Below, in pieces: positions 55,128 through 64,000 of a stretch of 64,000 nt of DNA (its first letter is position 1; the number at the start of each line of letters is the position of its first letter). The DNA comes from Adenophora triphylla var. japonica (Eukaryota > Streptophyta > Magnoliopsida > Asterales > Campanulaceae), in the NCBI GenBank assembly GCA_022495995.1, contig JAFEMH010002583.1:207001-271000 (forward strand). Reading direction: 5' to 3'. The notes beneath the pieces were generated by a model. It searched no databases and was not told the origin of the DNA. It worked only from the letters and a program-made list of their open reading frames with translations. The position numbers and the translations under genes were made by a program.

Positions 55128-55879
55128 AATTATAAAAACTAAAAGTAGGAGAGAGAAGATTGATAGGAAGTCGTATGTGTGTTGTTATTGTAATTATAAT
55201 AAGTGAATCTCATTATCAATTTTAGAAAATAAAACAACTAAAAATCTTAAACTGAAACAGAATAAAAATGAAACTAAAAACTTTAAAACAAGACGGAGGG
55301 AGTACTATTTTTTCGTCCCACTTTATTTTTTATTGTCTTTGCTTCAATTTTAGAAATTAATTTATGTTAATTTAATTATTTTAAGACAAAATAAATTAAT
55401 GTTATTAGTATTCTTTATGATACGGAGTATATAAATAGTGATGTATTTCCTTTTTTTTCTAATAGAATAGACAGTATCATCAAATACATTATAAGTGTCA
55501 ATCTTTCAATAGCTTAAAATATTTATTAATAAAAAAATCTATTTTAAAAAAATAATAATATATAAATAATAAGTTTTAGAATATTACTGATATAATTAAC
55601 AATTTACTCTTTTCGTCCCGATTGATTTAAGATTTTTACTTTTCTTTTTATTTTATCCCAATTTAAGGATCTAAGTTCGCTTTATTTCTAATAATAGACA
55701 ATGAGACTCATTTGCTACACTCAAAATAACAACTCACTTATTATTTTCTATCAACTTTCTTTCTCTTATTTTACTTTTTATACTTATAATATTTATTTAT
55801 TAATAAAAATAATAATACTTATTTATCAAATTTTAATCAAGTAGTCACATAAAATTGAATAGAACTAACCCTCTGCTGC
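55128..55879. other. Remnants of Stowaway-like sequence
   Basis: A right terminus ACGGAGGGAG before TA at about 55302, and possible left ends TTCGTCCCAC (about 55312) and TTTCGTCCCGATT (about 55612). No complete MITE can be bounded. The Tat element may have inserted in or beside one. No coding sequence. Confidence 0.45.
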
Positions 55880-55884
55880 CACAG

Positions 55885-56110
55885 TATAGCAAAATAGAAT
55901 ATAACAATGTTTCTTATTATTATTATTCAATATACAGAAGCTCTCTAGATTATATACAACTTGAGATCTAACAAACTGAGCTAGACTAACATACACCTTA
56001 CTAAGCTATGCTATCATACACTTATAACAGCACTAACTGATCTAACTGCATTGCTAACAGAACTAACAGCTTCAGTAGATATAACTTGATTGGTACCCTC
56101 ATCCATATTA
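55885..56110 (-). repeat. 3' LTR of the copia element (left)
   Basis: 226 bp; preceded in element orientation by GAGGGGGGA. It carries ATT repeats (four ATT units, one more than in the other LTR). The last 30 codons of the pol frame read into it. Confidence 0.93.
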
Positions 56111-57237
56111 TCCCCCCTCAAGCTAGAAGTGCTGAACAGATCAAAGACTTTTAGCTTGGATAAAGAAGGAAATAATAAGGTAGAAGGCAAAGCTTTGGTG
56201 AACATATCAGCTAGCTGAGTCTTGGTGGATGTAAAAGAAGGGATAATAAAACCTGACTTGACTTTGTCTCTGACCAAATGACAGTCAATGTCAATGTGTT
56301 TTGTCCTTTCGTGAAAAACAGGGTTAGAAGCTATGTGAAGAGCAGCCTTGTTATCACAGAACAAGGGAATTGGCACAAGGTTGTCAACCTGAAAATCTTT
56401 TAATAGAGAAACAAGCCAAATCAATTCACAGCACACATTAGCCATTGCCCTGTATTCTGCCTCAGCAGAAAATCTAGCCACAATAGGTTGTTTCTTGGCT
56501 TTCCACGAAATCAGAGAACCCCCAAGAACAACACAATGACCAGAGATAGACCTTCTGGTGGTAGGACAGGTACCCCAATCAGCATCACAGTAGGCTTGAA
56601 GAGTGAGAACTGCATTTGAAGGATAAAGAAGACCTTGACAAGGAGCTCTTTTTAAGTATCTCACCACCTTAAGAGCAGCTTGAAAGTGAGGAGTTCTGGG
56701 ACTAGCCATGAACTGACTCAGAATATGAACACTGTAAGTAAGATCTGGCCTTGTGATAGTGAGATAGATCAATTTTCCCACCAGTCTCCTATAAGCATCA
56801 TGATTAGAAACCAACTCACCCACACCTGCTGAGAGTTTATGATTAGAATCCATAGGAATCTTAGATGGTTTGCAACCAAGAAGACCAGCCTCAGTAAGAA
56901 TATCCACTGCATATTTCTTCTGATGAATGCAGACACCAGTAGCAGACCTAGCCACCTTAATGCCCAAAAAATAGTGCAACTTACCTAAATCCTTTATATT
57001 GAATTTAGAATGAAGGTAAGCTTTAATATCTGAGATGATCTTAGCATCAGTACCAGCTAAGAGAATGTCATCCACATAGACTAATAAGGCAATGAAATTA
57101 GGACCACAGGTGAAGGTAAATAGAGAATTATCACTGTGAGACTGAACAAACCCAAACTGAATTAAAGTGGTAGAAAACTTAGAAAACCACTGCCTAGGAG
57201 CTTGTTTAAGACCATATAGAGATTTTTGCGCCTGCAA
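56014..57237 (-). pseudogene. Copia reverse transcriptase and RNase H
   Basis: 407-codon minus-strand frame. Begins [20 protein letters not shown], includes the catalytic YVDD (LLVYVDDILLAG; complement of 57067-57078) and the RNase H with YCDADWGTCPTTRRSISGHC, SAEAEYRAMANVCCELIWLV and CDNKAALHIASNP. The frame is shifted by one relative to the upstream segment at about 57240. The C-terminus extends into the LTR. The domain order (integrase before RT) is that of copia. Confidence 0.92.
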
Positions 57238-58673
57238 ACAACTGGTTGATCAGACTCAGAGAAATCGAAAGAAGATGGAATATTGTAGCCTTGAGGTAGA
57301 GCCATATAGACCTCTTCATTTAGCTCCCCATGCAAAAGAGCATTACTCACATCCATTTGAGACAAAAACCAATTCTTGGAAGCAGTCAAGGCCAAGAAAA
57401 CTCTGACATTTGTCATTTTTGCAACATGTGCAAATGTATCAAAATAATCAAGACCAAGAGTTTGAGTAAACCCTTTGGCCACAAGTCTGGCTTTGTACTT
57501 GTCAACTGAGCCATCTGGTCTGTACTTAACCTTGTAGATCCATTTACACCCCACAATTTTCTTGCCTGGAGGTAAGCACTACAAGGACCAAGTGTTGCTT
57601 TGTTCTAAAGCATTTAACTCAGAAGTCATTGCTTCACACCATTTAGGATCAGTGACAGCTTGTTTGTAAGAAGAAGGCTCAACAATGGAAGAGATGTTAC
57701 AAATGTAAGATAGATATGAGGGAGAAAGATTTGCATATGACACATAGTTAGAGAGTGGATACAAATAAGTACTTACAGATGAGGAAGAAGATGAGGTGTC
57801 AGGGATCTTGAACTGAGGTAGGAGACCTGTATAGTCCTTGTATTTGATGGGAATGGATTTGGATCTGATAGGTCTATGATGAGGTTGAGAACTGATTATA
57901 TTTGGTGAAGAATCAGATTCATGATTGGATGGAACATCACTAGAAACAGGAGAATGATTAGATAGAACAGGTGAAGAAGAAGGACCATTATTGATTATGG
58001 GAGAAAGTACACCAGAAGGAGAAGTGTTAGTACTCAAATCAAGCTCATCAAAGGAGAAATCAAGAGGAGAGGATAATGGAAAAGTGAGGGAGGAGGTAGT
58101 ATCTGATGTAGCAGAAGATGATTTGAAAAGGAAGTGATCTTCATAGAAATGGACATCTCTACTATGAATTATTTTATGAGAAGATAGCTCATATAGTTTA
58201 TAAGCTTTTTTTCCAAATGGGTAACCAAGAAACACACACTTGTTAGCTCTTGCTTCAAATTTGTCTCTTGATGATTTTAAAGTGGAAGCAAAATAAAGAC
58301 AACCAAATACTCTAAGATGATTGTAAGAGGGAGCATGACCCAAGAGAAGTTCATAAGGAGATTTATGATCAAGAATAGCAATGGGAAATCTATTTATGAG
58401 ATAAGTGGCAGTTAGAATGCACTCACCTCAGAACTTTATTGGAAGACCTGACTGGAATCTAAGAGCTCTTGCAATTTCCAATAAGTGTCTGTGCTTTCTC
58501 TCAACTCTCCCATTTTGTTGGGGAGTTTGGACACATGAACTATGTTGAGAAATGCCAAGGGGAAGAAGAATAGAATCAATGGATGAATTGAAGAACTCAG
58601 ATCCATTGTCAGATCTAATAACAAGAGGTTTAGCATGAAACTGATTTGAAATGAATTTGGGAAAGAATTCAAG
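57162..58673 (-). pseudogene. Copia integrase C-terminal part and start of RT
   Basis: One frame in which TGA at 58428-58430 and TAG at 57579-57581 are in-frame stops. It reads RSDNGSEFF and QNGRVERKHRHLLEIARALR (last two catalytic acids of integrase), then [20 protein letters not shown], a Ser-rich linker (about 57780-58150), [18 protein letters not shown] and [20 protein letters not shown], the start of reverse transcriptase. The frame ends at the shift near 57240. Confidence 0.88.
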
Positions 58674-60611
58674 TTACTGACTGACTTGGGATTTCGAATG
58701 AAGTAAATATGTCCAGGTGCATCTAGTACAATCATCAACTATGGTCAAGAAGGAATGACAACCATTTAAAGTGGGAGATTTGTATGGTGCCCACACATCA
58801 CAATGAATAAGAGAAAAAGGAACAGAAGCATGAGATAAGCTTATAGGAAAAGGAATTCTTGTTTGTTTTGCATAATGACATATCTCACACAGAAACTTAG
58901 CATTGTCAGAAGTAGTACAAGAAACACCAGACATATGCTTCAGAACAGATATAGAACAATGGCCTAATCTATTATGCCAAAGAGAAAGAGAGTTTGAACT
59001 TGAAACATTCAATGAAGTACAAGTAGTAGAATCATTCATATGAAGAACAAGTCTATACAGATGCCCTTGTAGCTGTCCAATCCACATCACCTTCTTCCCC
59101 ACTAAAGCCTGAAAGATGCAATAAGAAGGAAAGAAGATGAGACAGAGGTTACTATCACAAGCTAACTTACTTCTAGAGATGAGATTGAACTTGAAATTGG
59201 GAATAAATAAAACATTATGTAATATCAGTGAAGAAGTAAGTTTGATAGTACCTTTATGAGTAATATTTGCAGACTGACCATTAGGTAACAAGACAAGAGA
59301 ATTGAGAGGGACAGGATTAATCAATGACTTAAAAGAATTTGTGATATGGTCAGTTGCACCAGAATCTATGATCCAATCATTGGAAAAAGATGTGTTCTGA
59401 GTTAAACTAGCAACACAAGGTGATGTAGTGATTATACCTGCAATGTGATCACTGTGAGCACTGATTTGTTGTTGATTGATCAGATTAAGTAGATGCTGAT
59501 ACTGAGAGGCAGTAAGATCATTAGAACTGCAAGCAGGGCTAGATGAGACATTGTCAGTCATGAGAGTGCTGTTGTTGGCAGAATATATATACTTATTCTT
59601 GAGTTTTGACATCTTGGAGGGATCAGATTTGACTCCATACATTGGATGCCAATCAGGAAATCCATTAATGAAGAAACAACTCTCCTTTGTATGTTTAACC
59701 CCCCCACAATGATCACATGACAACTTGGACTTATCAATCTTCTTCACACCTTTGGGATTATTATAACCTGATGGCTTATAGCCATGAGGTTTCTTAACCA
59801 TCAATGCAATATTAGAATCAGCAACAATCATTGGAAACTTAGATGCATTGACAACATTGATAATGCCTCTTTGTTTTTCATCTTGAGCTAGCAGAGAGCA
59901 TGCTACAGCCAGAGTTAGTAAAGGAGTCTTGGCTAAAATAATGCCTCTAATATGACTAAAATTGTCATTTAAGCCCATGAGAAACTGAGTTAACTGATGC
60001 AATTGCTCAGTTTCTTCAACTTTCTTAAGAGCACCACAAGTGCAGTTGCAAGTGCATTTTGGAGCTTGAATCAAGTGATCATATTCATCCCATAGTGCCT
60101 TGAACTTAGTAAAATAGGCAGATAATGAGAGATTTTCCTGAGTGAAAGAAATAATCTCCTTCCTTATTTGATAAACTTGTGGAGCATTGCCTTGAGTAAA
60201 TCGCTCAGTCAAATTGTCCCAAATTTCCTTAGCAGTGGTTGTATACACAATACTAGACTTAATCTCAGCAGAAACAACATTGAATATCCAAGAAATAACC
60301 ATATCATTGCATCGACACCATTGATGAAAATATTTCGAATTGATGACTGGTTGTTTGTGCAAACCAGTTACCATTCCCAACTTATTCTTAGTGGATAAAG
60401 CAATTGTCATATTGCGTTTCCATGAATTGAAATTGTGCTCAACTAGGACTTCAGTAATTAAGCACAAACCTGAGTGATCATTTGGATGCAGGAAAAGTGG
60501 ATGATGAGGACTTAACACCAGAGCGATATCAATCAGATCATAATCATCTGTAGCTCCACCAATTTCTTCTGTTCGAGCAGTTTCAGGAGAATTTGATCCA
60601 TCTTCCGCCAT
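58674..60611 (-). pseudogene. Copia gag, protease and integrase N-terminal part
   Basis: 645 codons from a true ATG at 60611. Residues about 40-260 are gag (HNFNSWKRNMTIALSTKNKL, QIRKEIISFTQENLSLSAYF). The zinc knuckle CDHCGGVKHTKESC is at about 299-312. The protease DWIIDSGATDHIT is near residue 415. The integrase finger runs from LWHNRLGHCS (about 545) to CEICHYAKQ, with catalytic acids in IHCDVWAPY and LTIVDDCTR. A TAA at 58674-58676 stops the frame, and the same frame continues beyond it. Confidence 0.92.
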
Positions 60612-60735
60612 GGAAATGATTGAAATTCAATGATCAAGAAAAGAGAATAGGAGGAATTTGACGAAAACAATCGTCAATTGTTGATAATCAGCAAATGCAA
60701 ACAGAGGAATTAGGAAGAAGAAGAATGCGGAAAAT

Positions 60736-60747
60736 GCTTTGATACCA
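60736..60747 (-). promoter_or_regulatory. Primer-binding site of the copia element
   Basis: TGGTATCAAAGC on the minus strand, directly adjoining the 5' LTR. The same 12-mer as in the TRIM at 28295-28306. Confidence 0.9.
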
Positions 60748-60974
60748 TATAGCAAAATAGAATGTAACAATGTTTCTTATTATTATTCAATATACAGAAG
60801 CTCTCTAGATTATATACAACTTGAGATCTATCAAACTGAGCTAGACTAACATACACCTTACTAAGCTATGCTGTCATACACTTGTAACAACATTAACTGA
60901 TCTAACTGCATTGCTAACAGAACTAACAGATTCAGTAGATATAACTTGATTGATTGGTACCCTCATCCATATTA
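60748..60974 (-). repeat. 5' LTR of the copia element (right)
   Basis: 227 bp; carries an extra GATT near its 5' end and one ATT fewer than the left copy. Confidence 0.93.
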
Positions 60975-60979
60975 CACAG

Positions 60980-61847
60980 ATGGAGTGAAAAAAAGTCATT
61001 TTAATTAGAGCTGGAATGAATAACGATGCACTCCAATAAGTCAAACGTAGTGTGCTTTTCCTTGTCAAAAGTCAAAACAACATCCACAAGCTCCAAAAGT
61101 ATTCAATTTTTAATGTGATTATTTCATGAGGTCCAAAATATTCGTTGTTTTATAGCATATTTTTTCTAAAATAATTATCACTTTCGAATTAAAAAATTTC
61201 AATTTTTAATTTATTATAATTAATCTATGAAAGAAATTGAGTAGCTAGACAGTTACAATGTACTGGTGTTAGTATTTATGTAATGACACCAAAAACTACA
61301 CAAACAAATTTGCAGTGAAATAATTGAACAAACAGAATATAAAACATGTTTTTACCACTTATCTATAGCAATTTTGTTGTAAACAATAAAAACTTCTCTT
61401 AATAAACACTTTCAATATTCAATTACAATAAAGTATAAGAGAAAAAAATAAAATAATCAAACACTAAAAACACAAGTTTAAGAAGAACTTTGTGTAACAA
61501 AATAACTCTCACAAAACCACTCAAACATAGTTGATCTCTCTTTTGCAATCGCAGGAATGCATAGCAAACAATGATGTGGTCTTCTCTATTTTTAAGCCGT
61601 GAAGAGTCTTTTCCTTTAAGGAAAAGGAAGTCCTAAACCATGTAGAAATTCTCATTCAAAATTCATATACATCTTGGGATATTCTTTCAACAAATTTTCT
61701 TCATCATTTTCTAAAATAAAGCCCATGTAATTCTCCTAAAAGATCACAAATACTTCATTAATTGAGTTGGATTCTTTCTTATATTGATCTTCCACACAAA
61801 TAGAGTTTCCTAATACATGTGAGAGTCATACAAAATAATCAAAAGAT
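60980..61847. other. Interval without supported genes
   Basis: AT-rich, no open frame or terminal repeat that I can assign. Confidence 0.5.
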
Positions 61848-61856
61848 ATATTAAAA

Positions 61857-63126
61857 GAGTTGGTCTTATAAAAAACTAGTTTTTTCTTAAGATAAGGAAA
61901 AACGTGTTTTCAAAATAAACGGTGGCAATTTTGTAATTACTGGCAACCATGTTCAAAATAAACGGTGGCATTTTTGTAATTACTGGCAACCATGATAAAT
62001 GCCAGTGTTAATATTATAAATGACCAGTGATTTCATACTGGCATTTTATAAACATGAAACTGACACTTTTTACACGGGCACTTTAAAATACATGAACTGG
62101 CACTCTTCACACTGGCACTCTGTTACACTAACACTGGCACTTTGTTACACTAATATTTTTGCTGGCTCTCAAAAATACAAGCACTGGCATTCAAAAATAC
62201 ATGGACTGGCATTTGAAAACACATTTACTGGCACTCAAAAATGCATATACTGGCACTCAAAAACACTGATAATTATTTTTGCTGATATTCAAAAGAACAT
62301 GAACTGGCATTCAAAAAAACATGGACTGGCATTCAAAATTACAAGAACTGGCATTCAAAAAATACATTGACACTCAGTTACACACTTACTGGCACTCTAT
62401 TATACACTAACTGGCACTCCAAAATACATGGACTGGCACTCCAAAACACATACACTGGCATCTAATTTACCCAGTCCACCAATGCATCAAATTCTCAAAC
62501 TGGTACTCAAATACTTATAAACTGGCATTCAAAAACCAGAGTACTGGCATTCAAAAACCAACGAAACAAATTAGAAACAAATTTCTTGAATTGAGGACGG
62601 TGAAGAAATTGTTGCTGGGGACGGTACCAGAAACACCAAACAAACACAAATTAGAATATTTGTTCATGGTAAATGTTTCTGAATTGCTTGAATTGAGATT
62701 CAGTAACCCAACGAGACAAATTCCAGTGACGATCAAGGTACGGCCGGTGGGGATTTGGATGGAAATTGAAGGGGAGGGATTTGGGCCGGAGAAGACGGAG
62801 GTTGCTTGGCCGGAGTAGGAGGGCGTCGGCTTAGGGCTAGAATAGGGCCGGAGAAGATGGTGAAGAAGGTCAGTTGTTGGCGATTGAAGGAGAGTTGGAG
62901 GTCGCCGGTTGGTTTCTGGGATCGGAGAGGGGATTGGTGTTGCCGGAGAAGGAGAAGACGGTGAGGGCGATTGCAATTGGGGTTGCCGGAGACGAAGAAG
63001 ACGCGATCTTCCCCTTTGCATAGAGAGAGAGAGAGAGGGGCGTAACTGTGCGTTGTTATTAGGAAGAAGGTAAAACACGTTTTTTGTTAAGTTAACAAAA
63101 AAATGCGTTTTTTATAAGTTTTTGGC
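61857..63126. mobile_element. Family B element, copy 2
   Basis: It starts GAGTTGGTCTTATAAAAAAC, identical over 20 bp to copy 1, and ends GTTTTTTATAAGTTTTTGGC. The 9-bp duplication ATATTAAAA is perfect (61848-61856 and 63127-63135). Near the left end a segment of about 45 bp (CGGTGGCAATTTTGTAATTA) is duplicated. A 22-bp array and then a GC-rich block (62580-63050) follow. The block has a CT-rich minus strand that looks like a gene leader with Pro/Ser-rich coding potential; its origin is unknown. Confidence 0.85.
62095..62540. repeat. Degenerate 22-bp tandem array
   Basis: ACTGGCA(C/T)TCAAAAA units as in copy 1. The conceptual peptide of copy 1 (WHSKIHGLAFENTYTGTQKC) is nearly the same here, because the nucleotide arrays are homologous. 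Confidence 0.85.
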
Positions 63127-63135
63127 ATATTAAAA

Positions 63136-63600
63136 TAAGAAAACTAATTAATATGTTAGTACATAAATAATAACAACTAAATAAAATATTTACAAATATA
63201 TTTTAAAAATAACAAAGATACAAATTCTAATAATTAAAATCATCTTAGGTAAAAACGGGTGGAACAACTCAAACTTACAATCTCTTTTGAACAAAATATT
63301 TGGTGTAAAATAATTATTGCTTTTGGGATTAAAAAAAAAATTTCTTATTTTATCACTTAATTGAAACTTATTTTCCTTTAATAATTGAGTTATTATGTGA
63401 AATAGTGTAAGAGAGAAATATAAAATAACAACAATTTTGACATTTTTATTAAGAAAAATAATTTTTTTTTTAAATTTGTGAAAATTTTAAAAACGATAGT
63501 TATTTCATATTTGAATCGAAGAGAAGAGAGAGTAATAATTAGTCAAACCTCAATAAACGAACTTGAACTTACTCTTATTTGGGCACTGCATGCTATAGCA
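63136..63600. other. Interval without supported genes
   Basis: AT-rich, low complexity, nothing recognisable. Confidence 0.5.
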
Positions 63601-63613
63601 ACTAAAGGTGGCA

Positions 63614-63820
63614 CCACCTAAAGCCTTCTAGTGGTATGCTAATCGGCCTTTCTTCGGAGAGGTTGCAGATTCGATTCCCTTGAGAATTATTTGTGGAAAA
63701 AATTATGCCATGAATTTTAGGAGCCTTAGGAGTCCCCTTGCCAGGTCACTGAGAGCCGGTAGCTGATGATCCAGAATTAGTCCGATAAAGCCGAAAACCT
63801 GGATATCAAAAAAAAAAAAA
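63614..63820 (+). mobile_element. tRNA-derived SINE
   Basis: Perfect 13-bp duplication ACTAAAGGTGGCA at 63601-63613 and 63821-63833. It starts CCACCTAAAGCC, carries an A-box-like TAGTGGTATGC and a B-box-like GCAGATTCGATTCCC about 40 bp later (RNA polymerase III promoter), and ends in a run of 13 A residues. About 207 bp, no coding capacity; the structure is typical of plant SINEs mobilised by LINE machinery. Confidence 0.88.
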
Positions 63821-63878
63821 ACTAAAGGTGGCAGCAAATAAATTGAGGTACATTAAATGTTGAAGTAGTAACTTAGTA

Positions 63879-64000
63879 CTCCCTCCGTCCCACACCATTT
63901 GATATCAAAAAAATAGGCACGCGAATTAAGGAAAGGTAAGAGAGAGAAAAAGTGGAGAGAGAATGTTGTGAGTGTAAAAGTAAAATAGGAGAGAAAATGA
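63879..64000. mobile_element. Stowaway-type MITE, cut by the window end
   Basis: CTCCCTCCGTCCCACACC after TA; the interior shows GTAAAATAGGAGAGAAAATGA, the usual Stowaway motif. The right end is outside the window. Confidence 0.85.

Larger units (their letters stand above)
55885..60974 (-). mobile_element. Ty1/copia element with TA...TA LTRs
   Basis: TSD CACAG at 55880-55884 and 60975-60979. In element orientation the 5' LTR is 60748-60974 and the 3' LTR 55885-56110; each starts TAATATGGATGAGGGTACC and ends TTTTGCTATA, so the termini are TA and TA. The primer-binding site TGGTATCAAAGC (complement of 60736-60747) abuts the 5' LTR, and the polypurine tract GAGGGGGGA precedes the 3' LTR. A single gag-pol frame starts at 60611 and has three in-frame stops and one frameshift. 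The LTRs differ by about 7 substitutions and two short indels in 226 bp. Confidence 0.93.

Noticed and set aside
62551..63078. A 175-codon Pro/Ser-rich minus-strand frame
   Set aside because: It lies in the GC-rich block of a family B element; Pro/Ser bias follows from base composition and the N-terminus has no supporting context. Kept only as a possible captured leader.
63614..63820. A tRNA gene
   Set aside because: A/B boxes are present but no cloverleaf is evident, and poly(A) plus TSD identify a SINE.

Overview
This is a gene-poor, transposon-packed stretch of plant nuclear DNA, almost certainly from a eudicot. The evidence is AT-rich intergenic sequence, dozens of Stowaway-type MITEs with the CTCCCTCCGTCCC terminus, plant Ty1/copia and Ty3/gypsy (Tat lineage) retrotransposons, a Cassandra element, a tRNA-derived SINE and a plant-only cell-wall gene of the E6 family. 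I cannot name the species. The only convincing intact host gene is the single-exon E6-like secreted protein at 24177-25517. Other host genes appear only as fragments: an OSCA/CSC1-type channel relic (7251-8051), three transposon-borne copies of an HROB-like (DUF4539) gene fragment, and a plant-mobile-domain (PMD) gene relic.

Layout. 0-4.9 kb: two Stowaway MITEs, a 3.3-kb hAT element (8-bp target duplication GTCTGTGG) with a 1.6-kb element of a second family nested in it, and a 151-bp MITE. 5.2-8.1 kb: an orphan telo-box/TATA leader and the OSCA pseudogene. 8.4-12.2 kb: a Mutator-like element that is one giant hairpin with 1.5-kb arms, each carrying an HROB fragment, and with a Tourist-like element nested in one arm. 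12.3 kb: a perfect 76-bp palindrome. 16.5-22.0 kb: a 5.4-kb relative carrying HROB and PMD pseudogenes. 24-25.5 kb: E6. 27.3-29.8 kb: a nested stack of Tourist-like element, TRIM with TA...TA long terminal repeats, and two MITEs. 30-32.2 kb: six Stowaway MITEs. 32.4-33.8 kb: a probable Helitron. 34.1-40.4 kb: a four-level nest (9-bp-TSD element, copia element lacking reverse transcriptase, Cassandra with 5S-like LTRs, plus a Stowaway in the outer target duplication). 42.5-43.7 kb: a third, hairpin-only member of the 8-22 kb Mutator-like family. 43.8-55.1 kb: an 11.3-kb Tat-lineage gypsy element with an antisense gene. 55.9-61.0 kb: a minus-strand copia element with TA...TA LTRs. 61.9-63.1 kb: another nested-repeat element. 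63.6 kb: a SINE. The window ends inside a Stowaway.

Two element families look worth describing. Family A has three members (8382-12180, 16537-21955, 42518-43725). They share TIRs studded with a 25-bp near-perfect palindrome and 8-10-bp target duplications; the two larger members carry HROB pieces, and one has become an inverted repeat that could make long double-stranded RNA against the host HROB gene. Family B has five members (2091-3719, 22043-22443, 25955-26508, 34102-40364, 61857-63126), with GAGTTGGT termini, mostly perfect 9-bp target duplications and a core of degenerate 22-bp ACTGGCACT repeats. Coordinates of target duplications, primer-binding sites and splice sites were read directly from the sequence. 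Family names rest on motif recognition without database searches.
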